From assembly GCF_014638355.1 (NCBI RefSeq), contig NZ_BMFK01000001.1, positions 1,255,160 to 1,319,159 of the forward strand: a stretch of DNA of 64,000 bases. Direction: 5' to 3'. Below, piece after piece: positions 26,544 to 35,253 of the stretch. Origin of the DNA: Priestia taiwanensis. Lineage in GTDB: Bacteria; Bacillota; Bacilli; Bacillales; Bacillaceae_G. How positions within the stretch are numbered: position 1 is the first letter of the stretch; every line of letters starts with the position of its first letter. Below the pieces are notes generated by a model. The model was not told where the DNA came from, searched no databases, and saw only the letters and a program-made list of their open reading frames with translations. Position numbers and translations under genes: made by a program.

Positions 26544-26573
26544 CTGTGATATTCTTATATAAGAATATCACAG
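26544..26573. promoter_or_regulatory. 30-bp perfect palindrome upstream of M29 aminopeptidase
   Basis: CTGTGATATTCTTAT is followed immediately by its exact reverse complement, ending 12 bases before the start codon and touching the GGGGAG ribosome binding site. It could be an operator for a dimeric repressor or an RNA hairpin that limits ribosome access. Confidence 0.6.
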
Positions 26574-26585
26574 GGGAGATATCAA

Positions 26586-27839
26586 ATGATTAAAGGGATA
26601 TATGAATTTATTAGTGAAGAACAGTTAAAAAAGTATGCAGAACTTGCTGTACGAGCTGGTGTAAATCTGCAAAAAAATCAATTATTGATTATTCATAGTG
26701 ATATACAAAATGCTACGTTTGCACGTCTAATTCAAACGGCGGCCTATGAGATGGGAGCTTCAAATGTATTTATAGATTGGACAGATGAACAGTCTACCAA
26801 AGAATTTTACTTAAATGCAGCAGATAGTGCCATCGATCATTTTCCTGATTGGCAGGTTGCCCGTTTCAGGGAGTGGGACGATGCAGGTGCTGCTTACATC
26901 CATATTATTTCTGAAAACTTAGATGTCTTTAAGAAGGTTTCCACAGAACGGATAAGTCGTTTTCAAAAGGTCTATCGTACTAAATTAAGGGATTATTATG
27001 CAAAAATCAGATCCCATGAGGTACGCTGGTGTCTTCTAGCAGTCCCATACGTTGTATGGGCAAGTAAAGTATTTCCCAACCTAAGTAAAGAAGAAGCTGT
27101 ACAATCATTATGGAAATTAATTTTACAAGGATCTCGAGCGGATGGGAAAAATCCTATAAAAGATTGGGAAAATCACAATAAAGCTTTCGAATCTCGGAAA
27201 AAAATCCTAAATGAGAGCCAATTTGAGGCCTTGCATTTTACTAGTAGCCGTGGAACAGATTTATTAGTTGGCCTACCTAAAAATCATCTCTATATCGGTG
27301 GGGGCGTCATAGATAAAGCAGGAATACCTTTCTTTCCGAACATTCCTACGGAAGAAATATTTTCTGCTCCCCATAAAAATAAGGTGAACGGCAAATTGGT
27401 AGCTACTAAACCTCTTATCTTTGGGGGAAGTATCATTGATGATTTTTTTCTAACTTTTAAAGAAGGACGGATTACTGACTATTCTGCCGCTACTGGGAAA
27501 GAAGCGTTACAAAGTCTCATCGAAACAGACGAAGGTTCACATTATCTAGGTGAAATCGCCTTGGTCTCTAACAATTCTCCTCTTTCTCAGGCAGATACTC
27601 TCTTTTACAACACCTTGTTTGATGAAAATACAGCCTGCCATATTGGAATCGGAAACGCCTCTCCTTCCAACCTTCAAAATGGAAGCAACCTATCGGAGGA
27701 AGAGTTGAAGGAAGCAGGCCTTAATACTTCACTCCTGTTAGTCAATGTGACCTTTGGTACCAAAGATATGAAAGTAGTGGGTATTAAAGAAGGTGGAACT
27801 GAAGTCCTTCTAATGAAGGGTGGGGATTTCCAATTCTAA
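26586..27839 (+). CDS. M29-family aminopeptidase (AmpS/aminopeptidase II)
   Basis: 417 residues, close to the family's usual 410. Conserved metal and active-site segments are visible: 'FPNIPTEEIFSAPHK' (about residue 255), 'DEGSHYLGEIALV' (about 317; Glu ligands) and 'LFYNTLFDENTACHIGIG' (about 345; His/Asp ligands). M29 enzymes are cytosolic dimeric cobalt/zinc aminopeptidases removing N-terminal residues from peptides. The start follows CAGGGGAG, directly next to a 30-bp palindrome that may control expression. It stands alone with its own terminator. Confidence 0.9.
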   Translation: MIKGIYEFISEEQLKKYAELAVRAGVNLQKNQLLIIHSDIQNATFARLIQTAAYEMGASNVFIDWTDEQSTKEFYLNAADSAIDHFPDWQVARFREWDDAGAAYIHIISENLDVFKKVSTERISRFQKVYRTKLRDYYAKIRSHEVRWCLLAVPYVVWASKVFPNLSKEEAVQSLWKLILQGSRADGKNPIKDWENHNKAFESRKKILNESQFEALHFTSSRGTDLLVGLPKNHLYIGGGVIDKAGIPFFPNIPTEEIFSAPHKNKVNGKLVATKPLIFGGSIIDDFFLTFKEGRITDYSAATGKEALQSLIETDEGSHYLGEIALVSNNSPLSQADTLFYNTLFDENTACHIGIGNASPSNLQNGSNLSEEELKEAGLNTSLLLVNVTFGTKDMKVVGIKEGGTEVLLMKGGDFQF

Positions 27840-27962
27840 TTTGGCTACACCTAAACAGAGGAAACGGATTTCTGATGGCTTATACTTAGTTCTATTTAAA
27901 TCAAATTCCTCAGAGAAGCAATATCCTTTTAAGCAACAAAAGTCTGTTAGATTAATCCAGTT

Positions 27963-28024
27963 TTAAACAACTTTAAAGAGCCTTGCTACATTCTAGTGTG
28001 TTAAGGCTATTTAAAGTTGTTTAA
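27963..28024. terminator. Long bidirectional terminator
   Basis: TTAAACAACTTTAAA and TTTAAAGTTGTTTAA arms plus an inner GCCTT/AAGGC stem, between the converging M29 and Nudix genes. Confidence 0.8.
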
Positions 28025-28055
28025 TTTGTGGAAGGCGAATAAATAATCGCCCCCT

Positions 28056-28502
28056 TTACAATTTTAAAAACCTTTCAATTACCAGTTGATCTGGAGGACT
28101 TATATTATTAGGAAGTTTTGTTAAATCAAAAAATTGAATATCTGTAGCTTCTGACTCTTCAAATTTTAATGAGCCACAATAATCTCGACAGATAAAAGCT
28201 GTTACAACATTATATACTTCATCTCCATGTGGATATTGGTAATAAAAATCCTTGCCTGAAAAGGTGCTTAATAAATCTAATTGATTCGCTTTTAATCCTG
28301 TTTCTTCAAACATCTCTCTACTTGCAACATCTTCAAGGCTTTCCCCTAATTCCATAGAGCCACCCGCAAGCCCCCAACATTTATTATCTTTTCTTAACTG
28401 CATCAAAAGTTGATTTTCATTATTAAAAATTAATACACAGGCTCCAACCATAATTAGAGGCTCAGCTCCAACTTTTTTTCGTAAATTCATAATATAGCTC
28501 AT
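28056..28502 (-). CDS. Nudix hydrolase
   Basis: 148 residues. A perfect Nudix box is present at about residues 48-70: G-x5-E (in GGSMELGE) and REMFEETGL, binding Mg2+ for hydrolysis of nucleoside diphosphate-X substrates. The ATG follows AGGGGAAAA. Substrate not predictable from sequence. Confidence 0.9.
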   Translation of the reverse strand: MSYIMNLRKKVGAEPLIMVGACVLIFNNENQLLMQLRKDNKCWGLAGGSMELGESLEDVASREMFEETGLKANQLDLLSTFSGKDFYYQYPHGDEVYNVVTAFICRDYCGSLKFEESEATDIQFFDLTKLPNNISPPDQLVIERFLKL

Positions 28503-28684
28503 GTTATTTTCCCCTGCCCTCTTTTTATTACTTAGATGTCTAAAAATTCTTTCTTTTATTATACAGAGAAATTAAAGAAGATGGTATGAAAATCCAAATT
28601 CATATCATCTTCCAAAAGATTTTATTTGGTTTTAAACTACTTTATTTTCATTTCATATTTTTACACCTGGGGGATAGTTAATAT

Positions 28685-28703
28685 CCTTAAGTTGATGGAC
28701 ATG
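28685..28703. repeat. Solo IS231-type terminal inverted repeat
   Basis: CCTTAAGTTGATGGACATG is, in reverse complement, close to the canonical IS231 end (CATG-CCATCAACTTAAG). No matching partner end lies to its left, so it is a leftover of a lost copy. Confidence 0.65.
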
Positions 28704-28714
28704 TGGTGGGACCC

Positions 28715-28833
28715 CATCGCCATCAAGCTAAATATTTATTACACCCCCAGAACGAAATTTTTAGGATTTCTTGTAATGAAAAAGCCTATTTATCATTTTG
28801 GGGGTGGCTTGTTTTCTTAGGTTGATGGCAATG
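28715..28833. mobile_element. 119-bp IS231-derived mini-element
   Basis: Left end CATCGCCATCAAGCTAA (28715-28731) and right end, inverted, CATTGCCATCAACCTAAG (28816-28833) match at most positions and resemble the ends of the full IS231-type copy at 21619-23262. The interior has no coding capacity. It fits a miniature inverted-repeat derivative mobilisable by IS231 transposase. Confidence 0.6.
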
Positions 28834-29038
28834 GGGTCCTGCCGACAAAATGCGGAATCCTTATCTTTTTTTAAATAAGAAGCTAACTTTTCCATTTTTT
28901 AGATTGTCTTGATTTCTTAAGTTAGGGTAAGATGGCATATACCTAAGTTCCTCTTTCGATTTACCCATCCCCCCCCTCTTTCATCTCCAATAAAAAAAGC
29001 ACCCAAGTAAATGGATACTTTCTTTATAATATATATTA

Positions 29039-29191
29039 CTAATATAGCCGCTCCAAATTGTATTCGCATTCCCATTTGCCTTTTACATACGTACAGATAG
29101 GACCAGGGCAATTGCCTTTCTCTACATTTGCGCTTATGCTGCCCATCGATAATGTAAACACTGCTAAAGCTGCAAATAATTTCTTTTTTAT
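29039..29191 (-). pseudogene. Exported peptide gene with lost start codon
   Basis: Downstream of GAAAGGTG the frame starts at an ATA codon (29189-29191), then KKKLFAALAVFTLSMGSISA and a 30-residue Cys-containing tail (CPGPICTYVKGKWECEY). It is a paralogue of the 48-residue peptide at 16938-17084, where the equivalent codon is ATG. ATA is a very poor initiator, so translation is probably lost or weak; an in-frame ATG at 29236 has no ribosome binding site. Confidence 0.5.
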
Positions 29192-29445
29192 TATTACATC
29201 ACCTTTCAAAAAGTTAGATTTAGAACACTTTCTCAATATATGGAAAACCAGCTTGTCATTTCACTTTATGTGGTAAATCTTTATAAAAATAGTTACGTAA
29301 ACGTGTATATAAAATCATCGATAGAACAGTGTCCACATTGCAATTAAGTAGAAGACTATTACATCAAACAAACAGCTTACGGCCTTGTTCGATACAAACA
29401 TGCTTACAATCGCAATACTAGTTTGAGAGCTTAACATTGAATTTA

Positions 29446-30600
29446 CTATTTGATTCCTACTGCATTATAAGCAGCTTGCACTTGCTTTACTTCTTTAGAA
29501 TTATCCCCATATAATTTTTTGGCTGCTTTCTCTAATCCTAAGCGTGCATCTTTGAAATTAGTATTCTCTGTGAATATCTCTGTAGCTGCAAGATAATAAA
29601 TTTTCCCTACTTTTTCTTTTCCGATTCCTTGTACATTCACACCGTAATGAGTTCCTCCTTCGGAAAGTAAGTAAGATGCTTTATTAATAATACTACTGTT
29701 AAAATGAACACCACCGTGATCTTCCGTCCCTTTGTACAATTTTGAATAATGATCTGGATAGTGAGTATGTATTTTCCCCTCACTATCTATCAAAGGTTCC
29801 CTATACCCACTATTTATTGATAAAGGAGCAGAAGCTGGATTATTCATCGAACGTAAAAACGTTTTTCCATCTACATATACATCTTCTGCAAAATTCCAAT
29901 TCGCTTTTTTCTTCGTTAGCTTTTTGTTGTAAGAATCATGTTCTATTAGCGTACCAAATAAATCTGCAATTGCTTCATTTAAAGCACCTGATTCATTTTT
30001 GTATATTAACTTAGAACTAGTCGAAATTATAGCGTGCGTAAATTCATGTCCAACCAAATCTAACGCACTTGAAAAACCTCTTGTCTGAATACCATCATCA
30101 CTATTCCCATTCCCGTACAGAATACCGCTCCCAGCCCAAAGAGCATCAGCAAAATCTCCCATCCGCACATATGAACGAATTATTCCTCCCTTATTGTCAT
30201 AGGAATTACGCCCATGCTTTTCTTTAAAATAGTCATAAACAACACCTGCATAATAATGTGCATCTACTGCAATTGCATCTTTGGCATCATAAAACTTTTT
30301 ATCTGTATCACGCCATAAGATTGGACGAATATCATCACGATTTTGTCCGTCATAGGTTACTATTTTCACACCACGTGTTGTATCTTGTAAATAATACTGG
30401 TTATTCGCCTTTGTTGTATGAAGAATTCTAGTATCTCCAAAATGACCTATTCCTTTTGCTTTTGTATATTTGCCAGTCACTTCTTCCCACTTACTAGTTG
30501 TACTAGCTGCTAATGCTTTCGGGGTTCCTCCCAACGCTGATAATATAATTCCTGTAGTAACTGTCAGTGTTAATATCTTTCGGTTTAACAAAATCAACAC
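29446..30600 (-). CDS. Thermolysin-family (M4) metalloprotease lacking the propeptide
   Basis: 384 residues. After a signal peptide ending near ALAA (about residue 32), the mature thermolysin-like enzyme begins almost at once: 'QYYLQDTTRGVKIVTYDG', 'DAHYYAGVVYDYF', zinc motif 'VGHEFTHAI' (about residue 185), third ligand Glu in 'GALNEAIADLFG', and catalytic His in 'DHGGVHFNSSI'. Family members are normally made with an FTP/PepSY propeptide of about 200 residues that folds and inhibits the enzyme; none is present. All active-site residues are kept. The start is a GTG or TTG near 30600-30591 after AGAAGGGA; no ATG fits. Secreted peptide or protein degradation is the likely role if it folds. Confidence 0.85.
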   Translation of the reverse strand: MLILLNRKILTLTVTTGIILSALGGTPKALAASTTSKWEEVTGKYTKAKGIGHFGDTRILHTTKANNQYYLQDTTRGVKIVTYDGQNRDDIRPILWRDTDKKFYDAKDAIAVDAHYYAGVVYDYFKEKHGRNSYDNKGGIIRSYVRMGDFADALWAGSGILYGNGNSDDGIQTRGFSSALDLVGHEFTHAIISTSSKLIYKNESGALNEAIADLFGTLIEHDSYNKKLTKKKANWNFAEDVYVDGKTFLRSMNNPASAPLSINSGYREPLIDSEGKIHTHYPDHYSKLYKGTEDHGGVHFNSSIINKASYLLSEGGTHYGVNVQGIGKEKVGKIYYLAATEIFTENTNFKDARLGLEKAAKKLYGDNSKEVKQVQAAYNAVGIK

Positions 30601-30803
30601 ATCCCTTCTTTTTTTCTCACTAATACCTAATTTTAATCAGCAGGCAAATCCTCCCTCCAAAGATATGTAATGAGTGTATAATCAGATTGTATATAATCTT
30701 TTTAAAGAAAAAAGAAAGAAATGTTAAAATTTTACTAAATTTCTTTTTTTGTCATGTCTGGCCTTTTAGCTAACTGATAGATAATTAGGGTTAACCTATA
30801 ATA

Positions 30804-30895
30804 GGGTCACACCAACAAAATGCGAATTTCGTACGCTAAGCAAATTTCCACAAAGAAAAAGCCGATTTCCTTAACGTACAGGAAATCGGCTTTTT
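30804..30895. repeat. Tn3-like end plus hairpin repeat; terminator
   Basis: 30804-30840 starts GGGTCACACCAACAAAATGC and ends CGTACGCTAAG, 37 bp that look like a Tn3-family terminal repeat. It is followed by a perfect 15-bp stem (AAAAAGCCGATTTCC at 30856-30870, its complement at 30881-30895). Related sequences occur at 23298, 28833, 36240, 38588 and 40251. The hairpin, with A and T runs, should terminate transcription both ways. Confidence 0.65.
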
Positions 30896-30989
30896 CTAAT
30901 AGTTTATCAAACTAAATATAAAGCAATAAAAAAGCTATATCTTTTGCTGGAAATTGAAATAGAGTCTCTTTATTTATTTGTAATTCTCA

Positions 30990-31931
30990 TCAGTGATGAT
31001 GTCCAGATGATTCAGCTTTCATCTCACACAGAATCGAATTGTCATGCTTATGTGTCGATGTTTCCAACTGAATTGTCATATGGTGAATATTTTGGTGTTC
31101 AAGGTCATGTTCGATTTGACGCAGCAACTGCTCACTTTCAGCAATAGACATTTGGCCACTTACAACTGCATGGCAGGAAAGTGCATTTAATCCACTTGTA
31201 ATCGACCAAACGTGCAAGTCGTGAATGCTCTGAATACCTTTTGTGTTTTGGATAGTTTGAATCACATTATCCATATCTATATTTTGTGGTGTACCTTCCA
31301 TTAGAACATGTAATCCAGATTTTGTAACATAGTAGCCACTACGTAATACAAGTACTGCGACAATGACACTTGCTAATGGATCTGCCCATCCCCATCCGAA
31401 GAATATGATAAGCAGTGCAGCTATAATAGCGCCAATTGATCCAAGCATGTCGCTAATTACATGCAAGTATGCCCCGCGCATATTTAAGTTCTCTTCTACA
31501 TCTCCACCGCGTAACATAATCCATGCAACAAAAATATTAACTAATAATCCAATTGAAGCGATGATTAACATTCCAGTTGAAGCAACTTCGGGTGGATTTT
31601 GGAAACGCTGAATTGCTTCATAGAAAATATAAAGTGAAATTAATACGAGTGTCACCCCGTTAAGAACAGCTGCCAATATTTCGAAACGTTTGTATCCATA
31701 TGTTTTACCGTAGTTAGCAGCCTTTTCTCCAAGTGTAAACGCTACTAATGCAATCCCAAGTGATACAGCGTCACTTAACATATGTCCTGCGTCAGATAAT
31801 AACGCTAAACTGTTGGTCATGAATCCTCCAATTGCTTCAATAACCATATAACTAGCGATAATAATAAAGCTTATAATTAATGTCTTCTTATTTGCACCAT
31901 GTGTATGGTCGTGTGCATGGTCATGTCCCAT
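30990..31931 (-). CDS. czcD: CDF-family Zn2+/Cd2+ efflux protein CzcD
   Basis: 313 residues with six membrane helices. The N-terminus is His-rich (MGHDHAHDHTHG). Transport-site motifs are 'ALLSDAGHMLSD' in helix II (HxxxD) and 'HVISDMLGS' in helix V, followed by a cytosolic metallochaperone-like C-terminal domain (from about residue 210) and a final HHH. It exports Zn2+, Cd2+ or Co2+ against H+/K+. It lies 17 bp downstream of the ArsR-type regulator and is expressed with it; repression should be relieved by metal. Confidence 0.93.
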   Translation of the reverse strand: MGHDHAHDHTHGANKKTLIISFIIIASYMVIEAIGGFMTNSLALLSDAGHMLSDAVSLGIALVAFTLGEKAANYGKTYGYKRFEILAAVLNGVTLVLISLYIFYEAIQRFQNPPEVASTGMLIIASIGLLVNIFVAWIMLRGGDVEENLNMRGAYLHVISDMLGSIGAIIAALLIIFFGWGWADPLASVIVAVLVLRSGYYVTKSGLHVLMEGTPQNIDMDNVIQTIQNTKGIQSIHDLHVWSITSGLNALSCHAVVSGQMSIAESEQLLRQIEHDLEHQNIHHMTIQLETSTHKHDNSILCEMKAESSGHHH

Positions 31932-31948
31932 TGTAAGTTCCTCCTAAA

Positions 31949-32284
31949 TTAATGATGTGAAGCATGTTCAATTGCTTGTTTCAGCAAATTCATGACGTGG
32001 TCATCATCTTTCGAGTAATATAAAGTTGTCCCGGCTCTTCTGAATTTAACCAATCTTAAATTTTTCAAGAAACGCAATTGATGAGAGACGCTTGATTGGC
32101 TTAAATCTAATATCTCTGCAATATCGTTGACGGAATGTTCTCCTGCACATAGTAAATTCAAAATACGAATTCTAGTTGGATCACTTAACGCTTTGAATGT
32201 TTGCGAAACGACAAATAACGTCTCTTCGTCCAAATGGTGATCTCCTTCATTAAAATTCCCTTCACGATTCTTCTCTTCACACAT
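31949..32284 (-). CDS. czrA: ArsR/SmtB-family metal-sensing repressor CzrA
   Basis: 111 residues, winged helix-turn-helix with '[14 protein letters not shown]', '[20 protein letters not shown]' and '[13 protein letters not shown]'. The C-terminal helix carries '[19 protein letters not shown]', giving the alpha5 Asp/His/His ligand set of Zn(II)-sensing SmtB/CzrA repressors. The gene is the first of an operon with czcD, behind a palindromic operator. The ATG follows GAGGTGG. Confidence 0.92.
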   Translation of the reverse strand: MCEEKNREGNFNEGDHHLDEETLFVVSQTFKALSDPTRIRILNLLCAGEHSVNDIAEILDLSQSSVSHQLRFLKNLRLVKFRRAGTTLYYSKDDDHVMNLLKQAIEHASHH

Positions 32285-32310
32285 TTATTCCACCTCATTA
32301 TGATTGATTT

Positions 32311-32340
32311 TATATATGAGCATATGTTCATATATATGAT
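32311..32340. promoter_or_regulatory. CzrA-type operator
   Basis: ATATATGAGCA-TA-TGTTCATATAT is an imperfect 12-2-12 inverted repeat of the SmtB/CzrA class, placed about 30 bases upstream of czrA where promoter elements are expected. Autoregulation of czrA-czcD by metal is the inference. Confidence 0.75.
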
Positions 32341-32498
32341 ATTGTACAATCCGATGAATGTCAATAAGAGGTACAGTCGCGATATACATGCATCTCGGCT
32401 GTATCTCTCTTATTGGTCACTAATTCTGCAATAAAAAACAAACACCAATAGTTAATAGGCTTCTTCTCTAGTGGTACGACTTTCTGCTAATTATTTTG

Positions 32499-34634
32499 TC
32501 ACTCATTAGATGAACTCTCTTCAGATTCATTTCCATTTTCTTCATTGGAAAGTTTCCCATTTAATCCACGTGCTTTTTTTAATTCAAAGTATTTATCAAG
32601 GATACGTTTGCCGACATCTAGACTCATCCCAGAGCTCTGGTTTGTTTGCCGAACGCTAGGTACAACAACCGAGAACGCTATTTCAGGCTTATCAGATGGC
32701 GCATATCCTACTAACGTGTAGTTATAAGTTTCAATACCATTAACAAAAGCTTGGGCTGTACCTGTTTTTAGTGCTGGCTTCTCTTCAGGTTTATATTTAC
32801 CAAATACCCTATAAGCCGTTCCTCTCGGTGAATCTGCTACCATCTCAAATCCTCTTTGGATTTTCTGAATATGCTCAGGTAGCATATCAATACGATTTAA
32901 TACGACTGGTTCAATTGACTCCAAAATTCGTTCACTATTGCTTTCAGGATTATTATTAGCCTCTGTAATGGACTTAACAATTTGTGGTTTCATACGATAT
33001 CCGCCATTTGCAATAGTGGATATATACTGTGCAAGTTGGAGAGCAGTATATGTATCATACTGGCCAATTCCGAAATCCAGCGATAGACCAGGTAAATCAT
33101 CTTTTCCTTTTATCCCTATAGTTTCATTCGGTAAATCAATTCCGGTCGTTACACCAAGACCAAATTGATTGAAATAGTAGCGTAAAGTGTCAAATATATT
33201 CTTACCATTATTAATATTCTCAAATGGTAAAGACATATCCTTTGAATAATTTAATCCTAGCATTTTAATTACTGCTTTAAACATATAGGAGTTAGAGGAT
33301 ACAGCTAGTGCCTGTTCTGCATTGACTGTTCCAATACCACCTGTCCATGATTTTTTCTCTTTTGGATTCCCTTTTAACCATATTGGTTCATCATTGAACG
33401 TCTCAGTTTCTGAAATTGCGCCTGTTTGTAGACCCGCAAGGATTGTTGCTCCTTTTACAACAGATCCCATTTCATATGCACTATTCATCGCTCCTAATGC
33501 ATAATCTTGTATTTCCGTTGATCTGTCTTCCTTTTTGACAAGCTTCTTACCAGCCATTGATAAGATTTCACCAGTGTATGGGTCCATCATGACCACAAAC
33601 GATCGATCCATTAAATCATAACCTGCCATTCCTTTGTACTTCTCCATCTCCTCTGTAATAATTTCTTCTACTGCTTTTTGTAAATCCGCATCGAACGCTA
33701 AATTCAAATTATCTCCTTGTTTACCTTTGTAAATAACCTCTGTATCAATAACCTTTTTACCAGTTTGGTCAAGTATGGTTTTCACTTTTGCTTTCTTTCC
33801 ATGGAGCACATCTTCATATTGTCGCTCGATATAACTCTTGCCAACACGATCATTTCGGTTGTAGCCAAGTGCTAAATAGTAATCTAACTGATCATCAGGT
33901 AACCCTTCTCCTTCTTTAGAGACGTTACCTAGCACAGAACGAAGTGTATCACCATTTGGATAACTTCTTGTCCAATCTGATATTACATCGACGCCCGATA
34001 ATTCTTCTAATTTTTCGCTAACAATTGCGAACTCTCGATCTGTTACATCTTCATTTTTAATCATTTGTGGCGTCATTTTATAGCCACTTTTCATTCTACG
34101 GAATATCTCTACTACTTGTAGTTCTTCTCCTTGAATCTCTTGTAAATTATCTTCTGTGACACGGCTTAACTTAATATCATATATTTCACTTTCTTCTTTC
34201 TTTTGCGCTTGAAACGTTTTTATCTCCTCTTTTGAAACTAATTTATCTCCTTCTTTATCACGTGTCATAATCCAAAAATCTTTTTTATCACGAAGAGGGA
34301 TCTTATCTGTCTTAACATCTATATACTCAGCTAATTTTTCCGCTGTTTTTAACATATCTTCGTTCCCAACATTTTTGTAACGTGTATACGTTATCGCTCG
34401 TTGCTGCGTATTATCGACAACAATTTTTCCATTACGGTCATATATTTTTCCACGTGGTACTGATAAGCTTACTGTTGAATTTTCTTGTCTGGCTACCTCT
34501 TTCTCAAATTCTTCATTCTTCACGATTTGCACACTTACAAGTTGAACAATTAGAACGGAGAACAAAAGAAATACAATTAAAAATAATATATTGAGCCGTG
34601 AGGTTATATGATTTTTACTCTTTATCTTCTGCAT
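32499..34634 (-). CDS. Class B penicillin-binding protein (PbpA/PbpH-like transpeptidase)
   Basis: 711 residues, matching the length of B. subtilis PbpA/PbpH. A short cytosolic N-terminus and one membrane helix (about 13-36) precede the PBP dimerisation domain (PF03717, 'VPRGKIYDRNG') and a transpeptidase domain (PF00905) with SVVK nucleophile (about residue 392), SSN (about 448) and KTGT (about 623). The tail is acidic and Ser/Glu rich. It cross-links peptidoglycan in cell-wall elongation. Four BlaI-type operators lie upstream, so it is probably induced by beta-lactams; that is unusual for a housekeeping PBP and suggests a resistance-linked or stress paralogue. Confidence 0.9.
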   Translation of the reverse strand: MQKIKSKNHITSRLNILFLIVFLLFSVLIVQLVSVQIVKNEEFEKEVARQENSTVSLSVPRGKIYDRNGKIVVDNTQQRAITYTRYKNVGNEDMLKTAEKLAEYIDVKTDKIPLRDKKDFWIMTRDKEGDKLVSKEEIKTFQAQKKEESEIYDIKLSRVTEDNLQEIQGEELQVVEIFRRMKSGYKMTPQMIKNEDVTDREFAIVSEKLEELSGVDVISDWTRSYPNGDTLRSVLGNVSKEGEGLPDDQLDYYLALGYNRNDRVGKSYIERQYEDVLHGKKAKVKTILDQTGKKVIDTEVIYKGKQGDNLNLAFDADLQKAVEEIITEEMEKYKGMAGYDLMDRSFVVMMDPYTGEILSMAGKKLVKKEDRSTEIQDYALGAMNSAYEMGSVVKGATILAGLQTGAISETETFNDEPIWLKGNPKEKKSWTGGIGTVNAEQALAVSSNSYMFKAVIKMLGLNYSKDMSLPFENINNGKNIFDTLRYYFNQFGLGVTTGIDLPNETIGIKGKDDLPGLSLDFGIGQYDTYTALQLAQYISTIANGGYRMKPQIVKSITEANNNPESNSERILESIEPVVLNRIDMLPEHIQKIQRGFEMVADSPRGTAYRVFGKYKPEEKPALKTGTAQAFVNGIETYNYTLVGYAPSDKPEIAFSVVVPSVRQTNQSSGMSLDVGKRILDKYFELKKARGLNGKLSNEENGNESEESSSNE

Positions 34635-34693
34635 CGCACACCTTCTATTTATCTCGATTTTAATTTATTTCATATGATTACATCCGCAGTAAA

Positions 34694-34762
34694 ACTACAA
34701 ACGTAATACTATACTACGTGTGTAATCGGACTACGTTTGTAGTATAGTATTACATACGTAGT
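34694..34762. promoter_or_regulatory. Four tandem BlaI/MecI-type operators
   Basis: Four 14-bp dyads of form (A)(C/T)TAC-NNNN-GTA(A/G)T: ACTACAAACGTAAT (34694), ACTACGTGTGTAAT (34713), ACTACGTTTGTAGT (34730, perfect dyad) and ATTACATACGTAGT (34749), at 17-19 base spacing. They match the TACA-NN-TGTA core class bound by BlaI/MecI. They lie between the PBP gene (minus) and the blaR1-like remnant (plus), and may control both. No blaI gene is in the window. Confidence 0.75.
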
Positions 34763-34854
34763 TTAATTGAGTCAACTTTTATTTTTTTATCATCAAGCTA
34801 CTATATTGCTGTGTATCTATTTTAAAAAGTTTAAGAGAGTTGGTGTTGAAGAAT

Positions 34855-35004
34855 ATGTCTTTAACCCACTTTTTAATTTGCTTGCTAGTATCTTCATTTT
34901 CTATTACCGTTCTCCTACTTGTACGAAATTGGTTTGGAGGATAACTGACAGCGAAATGGCACTATCATTTGTGGATGAGATTACAACTCCCCTTAGTAAT
35001 TCTT
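34855..35004 (+). pseudogene. Decayed BlaR1-like (M56) N-terminus
   Basis: Frame from the ATG at 34855 reads 'MSLTHFLICLLVSSFSITVL', a hydrophobic first helix, reaches TAA at 34942, then continues 'LTAKWHYHLWMRLQLPLVIL' to a second stop at 35005. The 'K/R-W-H-Y-x-L/I-W' cluster after helix I is typical of BlaR1/MecR1 beta-lactam sensors. The rest, including the M56 protease motif and penicillin-binding sensor domain, is missing. Its position beside BlaI-type operators supports the assignment. Confidence 0.55.
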
Positions 35005-35253
35005 TAATTACATTGTTTTTTTATAAAATCAATATGGTATGTGAAATTTTATTTTGTATTGTTAATATTTTTACTAATCCCATTACCGTTATAGCTCTAG
35101 CCTTCTTCAAATCGTGTCCTTTGTAGCAATACTAACTGTTTTTGATTGCTCATGAAAAGTTCTGAAAAACATTAAGTAAGTAACTTGTTATGAAAATGAA
35201 ATAAATCTATACAATGTAAGTGTATGAATTAATGAAGACAGGAGAAGATGCGA

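Larger units (their letters stand above)
28503..29038. other. Repeat-rich intergenic region
   Basis: Contains a solo IS231-type end (28685-28703), a 119-bp mini-element with IS231-type ends (28715-28833) and a Tn3-like end sequence (28833-28856). No gene seen. Confidence 0.6.

Noticed and set aside
30601..30803. Missing protease propeptide gene upstream of the M4 gene
   Set aside because: The upstream 200 bases contain no FTP or PepSY-like reading frame.
34767..35126. 119-residue plus-strand frame upstream of the alpha/beta hydrolase
   Set aside because: The alternative frame starting at 34855 matches BlaR1; this frame has no site and is explained as a decayed region.
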